Shown here one piece after another: positions 1 through 12,117 of a stretch of 64,000 nucleotides of DNA (the stretch's first letter is position 1; each line of letters begins with the position of its first letter). The stretch is from Novosphingobium taihuense. Lineage in GTDB: Bacteria; Pseudomonadota; Alphaproteobacteria; Sphingomonadales; Sphingomonadaceae. The translations under genes and the position numbers were made by a program. The notes below the pieces were generated by a model that saw only the letters and a list, made by a program, of their open reading frames with translations, was not told the origin of the DNA and searched no databases. The stretch covers positions 1 through 64,000 of the forward strand of contig NZ_VLKJ01000011.1 in the NCBI RefSeq assembly GCF_007830315.1, in the 5' to 3' direction.

Positions 1-1459
1 CCTGATTGACATCGACCCCGGGCTTCCTGACCACCACCAGCAGCGGCCGCTCGTCCCACTTGGGGTGATAGATGCCGATCGCCGCAGCCTCGGCCACCGC
101 CGGATGGCCGATCGCTGCATTCTCCAGTTCAACCGAACTGATCCACTCCCCGCCAGACTTGATCACGTCCTTGGTCCGGTCGGTCAGCTGCAGCGTCCCG
201 TCCGGGTGGATCAGGCCAACGTCACCGGTATCGAACCACTGTCCGGCCACAACCGCATCGGCCTCGGCCTTGAAGTAGCGCTTGACGATCCACGGCCCGC
301 GCACCTGCAGGGCGCCGGACGTCTTGCCATCGCGTGGCAGCACCTTCTCGGGGTCGCCCAGATCGACGCAGCGGATTTCAACCCCGAACGGCGGACGGCC
401 CTGCATCGCCTTGACGGTGACCTGTTCGTCGAACGAAAGCTCATCCCAGTTCCATGTCTCGGCGCCGGTCGTGCCGATGGGCGAAGTTTCGGTCATGCCC
501 CAGGCATGGGCCACACGCCGCCCGGCGCGCATGAAGCGCTCGATCATCGCGCGCGGCATCGCCGATCCGCCGCAGACGATGGTCTGCAGGGTCGGGGGAA
601 TCTCGCCCCCATTATGGGCATCGACATGCTGCAGCAGCGCCAGCCAGACGGTCGGCACGCCGGCAGAGCACGTCACCTTCTCGCGGTTCATCAGATCGCA
701 CAGCACCGCGCCATCGTTCACCGCCGAATAGACGAACTTTGCCCCCGCCGCCGCGCCTGCCCATGGCAGACCCCAGCTTGCCGCGTGGAACATCGGCACG
801 ATCGGCAGCATGACCGAGCGGCAGTCCATTCCGAACACCGGCGGGCTGATCGCGCTCAGCGCATGGAGCATGGTCGAGCGGTGTTCGTAGAGCACGCCCT
901 TGGGATTGCCGGTGGTGCCGCTGGTATAGCAGAGCATGCACGGATCGCGTTCGTCGCCATCATGCCATTCGGCCTGCCCGTCCTCGCTGCCGATCCACTC
1001 CTCGAAGTGCAAGGCAGGCTCGCTGCTGTCGAAGCAGATATAGTGCTCGACCGTCGGCCAGCGCGGCTTCATCCGCTCGACGATCGGCGCCCAGACCCTG
1101 TCGAACAGCATCACCCGGTCTTCGGCGTGGTTGACGATATACTCGAGCTGATCGTCAAACAGGCGCGGGTTCAAGGTGTGGAGAATGCCGCCGACGCCAA
1201 CCGCGCCATACCACGAAACCAGATGTCGGTGATGGTTCATCGCCAGCGTGGCGATCCGGTCCCCGGGCTGCACGCCAAGCTTGCGCAGAGCCTGGGTCAT
1301 GCGCAGCGCATCGTGGCGGATCCCGGCCCAGTTGGTCCGCGTCTCGCTGCCATCGGCCCAGTGGCTGACGATCTCGCGGCTGCCATGCTCGCGCGCGGCA
1401 TGATCTATCAGATGTGTGACCCGCAGCTTCCAGTCCTGCATCGCGCCCAGTTGCTGCAT
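1..1459 (-). CDS. AMP-dependent fatty acyl-CoA synthetase (3' end beyond window)
   Basis: This enzyme activates a carboxylic (probably medium- or long-chain fatty) acid with ATP and CoA through an acyl-adenylate. The minus frame is open for 486 codons from 1459 to the window edge. It carries the AMP-binding P-loop YTSGTTGNPKG near residue 175, the MTETSP motif, and the hinge signature DRTKDVIKSGGEWIS near the visible end. About 50 C-terminal residues, with the catalytic lysine, lie outside the window. I chose the ATG at 1459 because GGAGAGAG precedes it; an in-frame ATG at 1471 has no such site. It starts 19 bases after the dnaE stop, so it is probably cotranscribed with dnaE. The acyl chain specificity cannot be read from the sequence. 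Confidence 0.88.
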   Translation of the reverse strand, partial: MQQLGAMQDWKLRVTHLIDHAAREHGSREIVSHWADGSETRTNWAGIRHDALRMTQALRKLGVQPGDRIATLAMNHHRHLVSWYGAVGVGGILHTLNPRLFDDQLEYIVNHAEDRVMLFDRVWAPIVERMKPRWPTVEHYICFDSSEPALHFEEWIGSEDGQAEWHDGDERDPCMLCYTSGTTGNPKGVLYEHRSTMLHALSAISPPVFGMDCRSVMLPIVPMFHAASWGLPWAGAAAGAKFVYSAVNDGAVLCDLMNREKVTCSAGVPTVWLALLQHVDAHNGGEIPPTLQTIVCGGSAMPRAMIERFMRAGRRVAHAWGMTETSPIGTTGAETWNWDELSFDEQVTVKAMQGRPPFGVEIRCVDLGDPEKVLPRDGKTSGALQVRGPWIVKRYFKAEADAVVAGQWFDTGDVGLIHPDGTLQLTDRTKDVIKSGGEWISSVELENAAIGHPAVAEAAAIGIYHPKWDERPLLVVVRKPGVDVNQ

Positions 1460-1478
1460 CTCTCTCTCCATCCGGTTC

Positions 1479-5069
<3,591 letters not shown>

Positions 5070-5143
5070 CCCTGCAAGGTAGGAAAAAGGCCGCGCTCTT
5101 GCGAGAGGCGCTGCCTGTTTTTCCCCCGAACCGAATGCTGCTT

Positions 5144-5632
5144 TCAGAGCAGCTTTTCGATATCCTTCGCGATGCTCTCGGGCTTGTCGGTGGGTGCATA
5201 GCGGCGCACCACCTTACCGTCGCGGTCGATCAGGAACTTGGTGAAGTTCCACTTGATCGCCTTGCTACCGAGAATGCCCGGCGCTTCCTTCTTGAGCCAG
5301 TCGTAGAGCGGGTCGGCGTTGTCGCCGTTGACCTCGATTTTGGCCATGAGAGGAAAGCTCAGGCCGAAGTTGACCTTGCAGAAGCTCTCGATCTCGTCTG
5401 CCGAGCCCGGTTCTTGTCCGCCGAACTGGTTGCAGGGAAAGGCCAGCACCTCGAAGCCCTTGTCGCCATAGTCCTTCCACAGCTTCTCAAGGCCATCGTA
5501 CTGCGGGGTGAAGCCGCACTTGGAGGCGGTGTTGACCACCAGCAGGACCTTGCCCTTCTTGTCGGCAAGGTCGAGGGTCTCACCGTTGGGCCTGCGGACC
5601 TTGAAATCAGCGATGGTGGTCGGATCGCTCAT
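5144..5632 (-). CDS. Glutathione peroxidase family thiol peroxidase
   Basis: This cytoplasmic peroxidase of 162 residues reduces hydrogen and organic peroxides. The peroxidatic cysteine is Cys39 in NTASKCGFTPQY. The rest of the catalytic tetrad is present as Gln73 (GGQEPG) and Trp128-Asn129 (KWNF). A further cysteine, Cys85, is placed where thioredoxin-dependent members carry the resolving cysteine, so the reductant may be thioredoxin rather than glutathione; that part is inference. Its ATG overlaps the stop codon of the 77-residue protein upstream (ATGA, 5629-5632), which indicates translational coupling. No signal peptide is seen. Confidence 0.93.
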   Translation of the reverse strand: MSDPTTIADFKVRRPNGETLDLADKKGKVLLVVNTASKCGFTPQYDGLEKLWKDYGDKGFEVLAFPCNQFGGQEPGSADEIESFCKVNFGLSFPLMAKIEVNGDNADPLYDWLKKEAPGILGSKAIKWNFTKFLIDRDGKVVRRYAPTDKPESIAKDIEKLL

Positions 5633-5862
5633 TTGAGTCCCTCTCTCGCCGCTATTTCTAAGATTTCGCTCACGTTGAGGGACTTGCCTCCGGCCACATC
5701 GATGACCAGGCGGGCGCGCTTGGCAGCATCCATCGCCGCAACTTCCGCCACCAAATCGCGCAAGGGTGCCTTTTTCAGGACACTGAAGTTGTACTGCATT
5801 TCCGAGCCTGCATCATCACGTTCGTGCAGCGTGGCTTCGGCATTCCAATCGAGACCGGACAT
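5629..5862 (-). CDS. Small protein of unknown function, tandem paralogue A
   Basis: This is a 77-residue soluble protein that I do not recognise. Its second half reads DLVAEVAAMDAAKRARLVID and ends SEILEIAAREGLK. This matches, position for position in spacing, the 87-residue protein encoded just upstream at 5922-6185 (DMVRMVARMPEDERATLVIE, then AEILSLARRIDF), so the two arose by duplication. I placed the start at the ATG at 5862, preceded by GGGGAG at good spacing, rather than a longer form from 5895 that would read through the hairpin at 5872-5902. It overlaps gpx by four bases. There is no signal peptide, membrane segment or cysteine pair. Confidence 0.7.
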   Translation of the reverse strand: MSGLDWNAEATLHERDDAGSEMQYNFSVLKKAPLRDLVAEVAAMDAAKRARLVIDVAGGKSLNVSEILEIAAREGLK

Positions 5863-5871
5863 GTATTCTCC

Positions 5872-5902
5872 CCTTGTCGTGCAAATGGTTCGCACGACAA
5901 GG
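5872..5902 (-). promoter_or_regulatory. 11-bp perfect hairpin abutting the ribosome-binding site of paralogue A
   Basis: The arms 5872-5882 and 5892-5902 are perfect inverted complements with a 9-base loop. On the minus-strand transcript the 3' arm runs straight into the GGAG that serves the ATG at 5862. No T-run follows, so it does not look like an intrinsic terminator. A role in controlling translation or in RNA processing between the two paralogues is inferred. Confidence 0.6.
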
Positions 5903-5921
5903 CAAGAGGATCAACGGCAAA

Positions 5922-6185
5922 TCAGGCCGGAAAATCTATGCGGCGTGCAAGTGAAAGAATTTCCGCCGGGCTGTACTGCCGGTCGCCCGACTTCTCGATC
6001 ACCAGCGTTGCGCGCTCGTCTTCCGGCATGCGCGCGACCATGCGCACCATGTCGGCAAATGTGCCCGCATGAAGCGAGTCGAAGCCGTGAAAGACGCCAT
6101 CCGCCGCTTCCCGGCGCAGCACAACGGCATGGTCGTTCCAGAACGATGCGGCATCGGCCGCCTCGGCGCGGATCGTTGTATTCAT
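5922..6185 (-). CDS. Small protein of unknown function, tandem paralogue B
   Basis: This is an 87-residue protein of unknown function with a strong AGAAGGAG ribosome-binding site before the ATG. Its C-terminal half is paralogous to the 77-residue product of 5629-5862: both have a short helix beginning D(M/L)V, the strand-like LVI(D/E), and a closing SEIL/AEIL helix. The N-terminal part (FWNDHAVVLRREAADGVFHG) corresponds to NFSVLKKAPLRDL in the partner only loosely. It starts 50 bases after the lolD stop. There is no export signal. The pair interrupts the usual lolD-dnaE adjacency together with gpx. Confidence 0.72.
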   Translation of the reverse strand: MNTTIRAEAADAASFWNDHAVVLRREAADGVFHGFDSLHAGTFADMVRMVARMPEDERATLVIEKSGDRQYSPAEILSLARRIDFPA

Positions 6186-6235
6186 GATACGATCTCCTTC
6201 TGCTCGTGAAAACGCACGCAGAAGACGATGTATCC

Positions 6236-6910
6236 CTACTGCAGAACACCTTCGTGCAGGCGCACCACGCGGTCCATGCGCAGGGCAAGGCGCTCGTTGT
6301 GGGTCGCGATCAGCGCCGCACTGCCTTCGCCGCGCACCAGCTTGAGGAATTCTTCCAGCACGCGGTCGGCGGTCGCCTCGTCAAGGTTGCCGGTCGGCTC
6401 GTCGGCCAGCACCATCTCGGGCCGGTTCGCCAGCGCACGCGCCACGGCAACGCGCTGCTGCTCACCGCCCGAAAGCTGGCTGGGCCGGTGGTCGAGCCGC
6501 TTGGCAAGGCCTAGCGCCGAAAGCAGTTCCTGCGCCCTCCCCTCGGCCTGCGCTCGATCCCTGCCCGCCACCAGCTGTGGCAGCACGACGTTCTCCATTG
6601 CGTTGAAATCGGGCAGGAGATGGTGGAACTGGTAGACGAAGCCGAGGTGATCGCGGCGCAGCGCCGTGCGATCGTCGCCCGAAAGCTTCGAGGCATCGGT
6701 GCCGGCAATCTCGATCAGCCCCGAAAAGCCCCCTTCGAGCAGCCCTATGGCCTGAAGCATGGTCGACTTGCCCGAGCCCGACGGCCCAAGCAGCGCCACG
6801 ATCTCACCGGGACGAATCTCGAGATTGACGCCCCGCAGGACGTCGATTGTCACCCCGCCCTGGCTAAACGAGCGGCGCAGGTCGCGCAATCTGACGACAG
6901 GATCACTCAT
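6236..6910 (-). CDS. lolD: Lipoprotein-releasing ABC transporter ATP-binding protein
   Basis: This 224-residue ATPase powers release of outer-membrane lipoproteins from the inner membrane to LolA. It shows the Walker A motif GPSGSGKST, the signature LSGGEQQR, and Walker B followed by the switch region in LADEPTGNLD. Its start overlaps the end of the lolC gene by eight bases, so the two are translated together. The MacB-like family could be an alternative, but the partner permease and the position upstream of dnaE fit LolD. Confidence 0.95.
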   Translation of the reverse strand: MSDPVVRLRDLRRSFSQGGVTIDVLRGVNLEIRPGEIVALLGPSGSGKSTMLQAIGLLEGGFSGLIEIAGTDASKLSGDDRTALRRDHLGFVYQFHHLLPDFNAMENVVLPQLVAGRDRAQAEGRAQELLSALGLAKRLDHRPSQLSGGEQQRVAVARALANRPEMVLADEPTGNLDEATADRVLEEFLKLVRGEGSAALIATHNERLALRMDRVVRLHEGVLQ

Positions 6911-8144
6911 AACGCAGCACCTGAACCGGGTCCGTACTCGCGGCCTTAAGCGCCGGGTAGAGCGTGGCGAGGAAGGAGAATAGAAGAGCCATCAGGCTGA
7001 TCGTGGTGATTTCCACCGGGTCAGACCGGCTCGGCAGTTCGGTGAGGAAGCGGATCGAAGGGTCCCACAGGTTCTGCCCCGTCAGCCACTGGATCGCATT
7101 GACGATAGGCTGCCGGAAAAACAGGAACACGAAGCCAAGCGCAAGGCCCGACAGCGTTCCCAGTGCGCCGATCACGAAGCCGATCGTCACGAAGATCTTG
7201 AGCAGGCTTTTGCGCGTAGCCCCCATCGTGCGCAGGATCGCGATGTCGCGCGTCTTGGCGCGCACCAGCATGATCAGCGACGACAGGATGTTGAACACCG
7301 CCACCAGCACGATGATCGAAAGCACGATGAACATTGCCACGCGCTCCACCGCCAGCGCCTCGAACAGGCTGGCGTTGATCGTCTTCCAGTCGGTAACGAC
7401 CGCCGTGCCTTCGAGCTGCTTGGTGATCGGAGCCAGCGTCTCCGACACGGTATCGGCATTGGTGGTGGTCACTTCGATCATGCCGATGGCGTCGCCCGTC
7501 AGCAGCAGCGTCTGCGCATCGACGATCGGCATGACGACATAGGCGTTGTCGTAGTCATAGATGCCGACTTCGAAAATGGCCGAGACGGTATAGGCGATTT
7601 CGCGCGGGACAGTGCCGAACGGAGTCGCGCGCCCTTGCGGGTTGATGATCGTTATGCTGTCGCCCACCCGCGCACCAAGGTTCTGCGCAAGGCGCGATCC
7701 GATGGCGACATTGCCGGAACCCGGCCGCAGCGAGGCGATCACACCGTCGACGCGCTTGTCCTCAAGCCGCTTGATGTCACCCGCCGTGTTGCCACGCACG
7801 AGGATCGCCTCGACCCGGCCATTGAAGCTGGCCAGCAAAGGCTGCTCGATCAGTGGCGAGGCATGGGTGACGCCGGGCGTCGCCTCGACCTTCTTGAGAA
7901 TGTCCTGCCAGTTGTCGAGCCGCCCACCATAAGCCTGGATGATCGCGTGGCCGTTAAGCCCCACGATCTTGTCGAGCAGTTCGGCACGAAAGCCGTTCAT
8001 CACGCTCATCACGATGACGAGCGCGGCCACGCCCAGCATGACCGCGACAAGGCTGATGCCCGCGACAAGGGCGATGAACGCTTCCCCTCGCCCCGGCAGC
8101 ATGTAGCGCTTGGCGATGGTCCATTCGAAAGGGGACAGGATCAA
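6903..8144 (-). CDS. lolC: Lipoprotein-releasing ABC transporter permease LolC/LolE
   Basis: This inner-membrane permease has 413 residues. One membrane segment near the N terminus (about 20-55, rich in V, A and I) is followed by a periplasmic domain of about 200 residues and three membrane segments in the last 150 residues. That is the FtsX/LolC arrangement. A single permease gene is present rather than separate lolC and lolE, as usual outside gammaproteobacteria. The start is TTG at 8144, supported by AAAGGA seven bases upstream; no ATG near the conserved N terminus (SPFEWTIAKRYM) competes with it. Confidence 0.93.
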   Translation of the reverse strand: MILSPFEWTIAKRYMLPGRGEAFIALVAGISLVAVMLGVAALVIVMSVMNGFRAELLDKIVGLNGHAIIQAYGGRLDNWQDILKKVEATPGVTHASPLIEQPLLASFNGRVEAILVRGNTAGDIKRLEDKRVDGVIASLRPGSGNVAIGSRLAQNLGARVGDSITIINPQGRATPFGTVPREIAYTVSAIFEVGIYDYDNAYVVMPIVDAQTLLLTGDAIGMIEVTTTNADTVSETLAPITKQLEGTAVVTDWKTINASLFEALAVERVAMFIVLSIIVLVAVFNILSSLIMLVRAKTRDIAILRTMGATRKSLLKIFVTIGFVIGALGTLSGLALGFVFLFFRQPIVNAIQWLTGQNLWDPSIRFLTELPSRSDPVEITTISLMALLFSFLATLYPALKAASTDPVQVLRYE

Positions 8145-8262
8145 GCAGGAGTCCTTTGGCAGGATGACGGCTCAGAGACAGAACGTGCGCAATGCGCCTC
8201 GACCGGGGACGATGTAAGCCGGAGCGCGGCAAACGGCAATGCTTGCGCTAAAGCGCGATGCG

Positions 8263-9201
8263 CTAGCCGTAGGTGGGCAGCGAGCGTTCGAGTTCGGCGA
8301 TGCGCGCTTCCATCGCGCGCTTCTCGATGATCCGGCGATGGCGCTCGCACGACAGGGGCAGCGCCGCCAGCACGGTTACGCCCACGTAGAGCTGGAAGAA
8401 CTGGATGCGATCGCCAAAGGCGATGTCCATCCCGGCTATGGGGCCATGGCCCATAATCGTCATCGTGCCGCCGATCGCGATCAGCAACAGCGGCAGCAGC
8501 GTCGTGATCGCCGCCGGCGCGAGCGCCGAGGCAATCACCAGGAACACCAGCGGAAAAACCAGCAAGGCGCGCATGTCCAACGCGAACACCAGCATGGTCA
8601 ACAGCATGAAAGAGCCGAACACCAGCGTCGCCAGTGGCCACTGTCGCGCAGCGGGTAGGAAGCTGCGGCCACGAGACAAACGGTGATAGACGAAATGGAA
8701 CACCGGCAGGCAGGCGACCAGCCCGAGCGCATGACCGATGATCCAGCGCGTGAAGTTCTCGACTGGTGGCTGATCGAGGATCACCCACGCAACCAGCGCA
8801 GCAAACGCTCCGGTCAGCGAGGGCACCGTCAGGCCGATGCCGATGTAAAACGATCCCACCCATTCGAGTATGTCGTGCGGCCAGAACTCTCTGGTGATCC
8901 ATCGCCACACGAGAGCGACAAGCATGGCCTCCACCATATTGATTATGGCAAAGGGCACGGCACAGGCCCAGCCGAGCCCGAACAGACCTGTGATTACCGT
9001 GCTGGCGATCCCGCACGGCAACAGCCAGTGCCACCAACGCCGGAAGGGTTCTTGGACCAGTCGCGCCGAAAGTAGCGCGCTTGCCAGCCACACCATGGCG
9101 ACGCCGCCGGTAAAGCGTCCGAAATGCACCGCGCCATATGCCAACGCCATGTAGGCGATGGCTGTGGCGAGAGGGCCTGCCAGGATCTGTGCGGGGCGCA
9201 T
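8263..9201 (-). CDS. MASE1-like integral membrane protein without output domain
   Basis: This is a 312-residue polytopic membrane protein with about eight hydrophobic segments. Tryptophan-rich loops and a PPVENFTRWIIGHALG segment resemble MASE1 sensor domains that usually precede GGDEF, EAL or histidine-kinase modules. Here the membrane part is followed only by a short basic helix (about residues 285-312) with the pattern of a truncated coiled coil, and then the stop. No signalling domain follows on either strand. It is divergent from purF, with 267 bases between the two starts. Membership of MASE1 is by pattern recognition only. Confidence 0.6.
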   Translation of the reverse strand: MRPAQILAGPLATAIAYMALAYGAVHFGRFTGGVAMVWLASALLSARLVQEPFRRWWHWLLPCGIASTVITGLFGLGWACAVPFAIINMVEAMLVALVWRWITREFWPHDILEWVGSFYIGIGLTVPSLTGAFAALVAWVILDQPPVENFTRWIIGHALGLVACLPVFHFVYHRLSRGRSFLPAARQWPLATLVFGSFMLLTMLVFALDMRALLVFPLVFLVIASALAPAAITTLLPLLLIAIGGTMTIMGHGPIAGMDIAFGDRIQFFQLYVGVTVLAALPLSCERHRRIIEKRAMEARIAELERSLPTYG

Positions 9202-9468
9202 GCCCCTGGATATCGCGCATTGTGGTTAAGAATTCCCGTCGTCCCCATGCATGTCTTTGCTGGTTTGCCAAAAACCACGAAGGGAGCGGCCGACCGGAAA
9301 GGCCGTGTCGCGGCTGCCATTACGCACAGGGCGCGCGCAGGTTCCCCGCCTCGTGAGCCCGAGTGGTCCCAACTCGCGAACCTTGCCCTTGCCATTGGCG
9401 GCAAACGTCGCCATTTGGGCGCCAGCAATTGGCCGGCGCATATGCGCCCACGCGAGTCCACGGGACCC

Positions 9469-10959
9469 ATGACCACAGATCACGAATTTCTCGACGCAAC
9501 ACCGTGGGATATCGGTGCCGATGACGACAAGCTGCGCGAGGAGTGCGGCATCTTTGGCGTACTTGGCGTTCGTGACGCGGCTGCGACAGTCGCGCTCGGC
9601 CTTCACGCCCTGCAGCATCGCGGGCAGGAAGCCGTTGGCATCACCAGCTTCGACGGGCAGGAGTTCTACTCGCGCAAGGGCATCGGCCACGTTGCGGCAA
9701 ACTTCTCGACCGGCTCGGCCATTGCCGAACTGCCCGGCACCATGGCATCGGGCCATGTCCGCTATTCGACCACGGGTGGCGCTGGCCTGCGCAACGTGCA
9801 GCCGCTCTTCGCCGATCTTGCCTCGGGCGGCTTCTCGATCGCCCACAACGGCAACATCTCCAACGCGACTTTCCTGAAGCGCGACCTTGTCCGCAAGGGC
9901 GCAATCTTCCAGTCTACGTCCGACACCGAGGTGATCATCCACCTCGTCGCGACGAGCCGCTACCCGACCTTGCTCGACCGTTTCGTAGATGCCCTGCGTC
10001 TGGTCGAAGGCGCTTATTCGCTGATCTGCATGACGCCGCAGGGCATGATCGCCTGCCGCGATCCGCTCGGCATCCGCCCGCTGGTCATGGGCAAGCTCGG
10101 CGATGCTGTGGTCTTCGCCAGCGAGACCGTGGCGCTCGACGTGGTCGGCGCTGACTTCGTGCGCGAAGTCGATCCGGGCGAGTTGATCCAGGTCGACCTC
10201 GACGGCAATCTCAGCACGCACCGCCCGTTCGGCACGCCCGATGCGCGCCCCTGCATCTTCGAGCACGTCTACTTCAGCCGCCCGGATTCGATCATGGGCG
10301 GAAACTCGGTCTATCAGGTGCGCAAGGCCATCGGCGCGCAGCTTGCGATGGAAAGCCCGGCCGACGCCGATCTCGTCATCCCCGTGCCGGACAGCGGCGT
10401 TCCTGCGGCGCTCGGCTATGCCCAGCAGTCAGGCATTCCGTTCGAGCTTGGCATCATCCGCTCGCACTATGTCGGCCGCACCTTCATCCAGCCCTCGGAC
10501 GGTGCCCGCAACGCCGACGTGAAGCGAAAGCACAACGCCAACCGCGCTCTGGTTGCCGGCAAGCGCATCGTGCTGATCGATGACTCTATCGTGCGGGGCA
10601 CAACCAGCCTCAAGATCGTGCAGATGATGCGCGATGCGGGCGCTGCCGAAGTGCACATGCGCATTGCCAGCCCGCCGACGGAGCATTCCTGCTTCTACGG
10701 CGTCGACACGCCCGAACGCTCGAAGCTGCTCGCCGCGCGGATGGATGTTGCCGCCATGGCCGAGTTCATCCACGCCGACAGCCTCGCCTTCGTCTCGATC
10801 GATGGCCTGTATCGCGCGGTCGGCGAGGCCGAGCGCAACAAGGCTTGCCCGCAGTACTGCGATGCCTGCTTCTCGGGCGAATACCCGACGAAGCTGACCG
10901 ACCTTGCCGAGCGCGACAATCCCGACCAGCTTTCGCTTCCGGTCGGAAAGGTCGCCTGA
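9469..10959 (+). CDS. purF: Amidophosphoribosyltransferase
   Basis: This enzyme makes 5-phosphoribosylamine from PRPP and glutamine, the first committed step of purine synthesis. It has 496 residues. The mature N-terminal nucleophile is the cysteine in EECGIFG (residue 26), so a 25-residue propeptide must be removed. The PRPP loop VLIDDSIVRGTTS is intact. Four cysteines at the positions used for a [4Fe-4S] cluster in the Bacillus-type enzyme are visible (RPCIFE, HSCFYG, QYCDACFSG). I chose the ATG at 9469 because the frame upstream is open but has no family-like sequence. The gap 9202-9468 shows no clear promoter or RNA element to me. Confidence 0.96.
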   Translation: MTTDHEFLDATPWDIGADDDKLREECGIFGVLGVRDAAATVALGLHALQHRGQEAVGITSFDGQEFYSRKGIGHVAANFSTGSAIAELPGTMASGHVRYSTTGGAGLRNVQPLFADLASGGFSIAHNGNISNATFLKRDLVRKGAIFQSTSDTEVIIHLVATSRYPTLLDRFVDALRLVEGAYSLICMTPQGMIACRDPLGIRPLVMGKLGDAVVFASETVALDVVGADFVREVDPGELIQVDLDGNLSTHRPFGTPDARPCIFEHVYFSRPDSIMGGNSVYQVRKAIGAQLAMESPADADLVIPVPDSGVPAALGYAQQSGIPFELGIIRSHYVGRTFIQPSDGARNADVKRKHNANRALVAGKRIVLIDDSIVRGTTSLKIVQMMRDAGAAEVHMRIASPPTEHSCFYGVDTPERSKLLAARMDVAAMAEFIHADSLAFVSIDGLYRAVGEAERNKACPQYCDACFSGEYPTKLTDLAERDNPDQLSLPVGKVA

Positions 10960-10960
10960 G

Positions 10961-11668
10961 GTGAGCCTGCAGGGGCAACTGGCGCTGGTGACGGGCGCAA
11001 GCCGTGGCATCGGTGCGGCCACGGCCAAGGCACTGGCTGCGCAGGGGGCTCATGTGATCCTCGTGGCGCGCAACGCCAAGGATCTTGAAAAGGTCGAAGA
11101 AGAGATTTTCGAGGCTGGCGGCAGCGCCACTATCGCCCCGGTCGATCTTGGCGAGCCCGAAGGTATCGCACGCCTTGCCACGGCCATCAGCGGGCGCTGG
11201 AGCGCGCTCGACGTGCTGGTCATCAATGCTGCAGTCCTGCCCACGCTGACCCCGGTCTGGCAGATTGACGCGGGCGAATTCAACAAGGCGCTTACGCTCA
11301 ACGTGCTGGCCACGCAGGCGCTCCTCGCCGGGTTTGACGTCATGCTGCGAAAGAGCAAGGACGCCCGCGTGATCGGCGTGACCAGCAGCGTCGGTGCGAC
11401 GCCGCGCGCCTATTGGGGGGCTTATGGCGCTTCGAAAGCCGCTTTCGACAACCTGCTGAACTCCTACGGGCAGGAAGTGCGCAACACCGCCTCGATCCGC
11501 GTTGCTGTCGTCGATCCCGGTGCTACCCGCACCAAGATGCGCGCCCGCGCCTATCCCGGCGAAAACCCCGAGAGCGTGAAGCCGCCCGAGGTAGTTGCTG
11601 ACCGGATCGTTACGCTTCTTGGTGAACAGTTCGCCAGCCCGCACCGCATCCGCGTTAACCAGGACTGA
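10961..11668 (+). CDS. Short-chain dehydrogenase/reductase
   Basis: This is an NAD(P)-dependent oxidoreductase of 235 residues. It shows the Rossmann motif TGASRGIG near residue 13, NAAV in place of NNAG, and the catalytic serine, tyrosine and lysine in SSVGA and YGASKAA. The GTG start at 10961 comes directly after the purF stop, so it depends on purF transcription and probably on translational coupling. The substrate cannot be deduced. Confidence 0.85.
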   Translation: MSLQGQLALVTGASRGIGAATAKALAAQGAHVILVARNAKDLEKVEEEIFEAGGSATIAPVDLGEPEGIARLATAISGRWSALDVLVINAAVLPTLTPVWQIDAGEFNKALTLNVLATQALLAGFDVMLRKSKDARVIGVTSSVGATPRAYWGAYGASKAAFDNLLNSYGQEVRNTASIRVAVVDPGATRTKMRARAYPGENPESVKPPEVVADRIVTLLGEQFASPHRIRVNQD

Positions 11669-11760
11669 TAGGCCTGAGTTAACGAAATTCCGCGATTCTC
11701 TGCAATGGTTTGTCACGCTCCGTGATGGGCCCCATGCAGCAGAGGGTCGAGGTGTCCGGC

Positions 11761-12114
11761 ATGACGACGGCGGACTGGAACACGAACATCTACGGGCAGG
11801 CCGCGCTCGAAGATCGCAGCGCACCGCGCCAGCGCGTCAACATCCCGGCGACCCTGCGGCCCTCGGGCGGCAAGGGCTTTCAGACCGTAGTGCTCGACCT
11901 GTCACTTGGCGGTTTCTGCGCCAATGCCCTCCAGCGGATGCACAGCGGCAACCGCTGCTGGCTCACGCTTCCCGGCATGGAAGCGCTGCAGGCCGAGGTC
12001 ATCTGGTGGGATTCGGGCCGTGTCGGCTGTGCCTTTGCCAATTTGCTCAGCCCCATCGTCCACGACAACATCCTCGCCCGCTATCGCGGCGATGGCGTGT
12101 TTCGCAGGCCTTGA
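11761..12114 (+). CDS. PilZ domain protein
   Basis: This is a small cytoplasmic protein (117 residues from the ATG at 11761) consisting of little more than a PilZ domain. The cyclic-di-GMP contacts are recognisable: an arginine-rich APRQRVN segment and DLSLGG about 27 residues later. Only two of the canonical RxxxR arginines are spaced loosely here, so nucleotide binding is likely but not certain. GAGG precedes the chosen ATG; longer in-frame forms from 11710 are possible. It ends three bases before the convergent cfa stop. Confidence 0.75.
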   Translation: MTTADWNTNIYGQAALEDRSAPRQRVNIPATLRPSGGKGFQTVVLDLSLGGFCANALQRMHSGNRCWLTLPGMEALQAEVIWWDSGRVGCAFANLLSPIVHDNILARYRGDGVFRRP

Positions 12115-12117
12115 AGT

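Noticed and set aside
9124..9468. N-terminal extension of purF
   Set aside because: The translation is low in family resemblance and overlaps the divergent membrane protein start; PurF similarity begins just before the catalytic cysteine.
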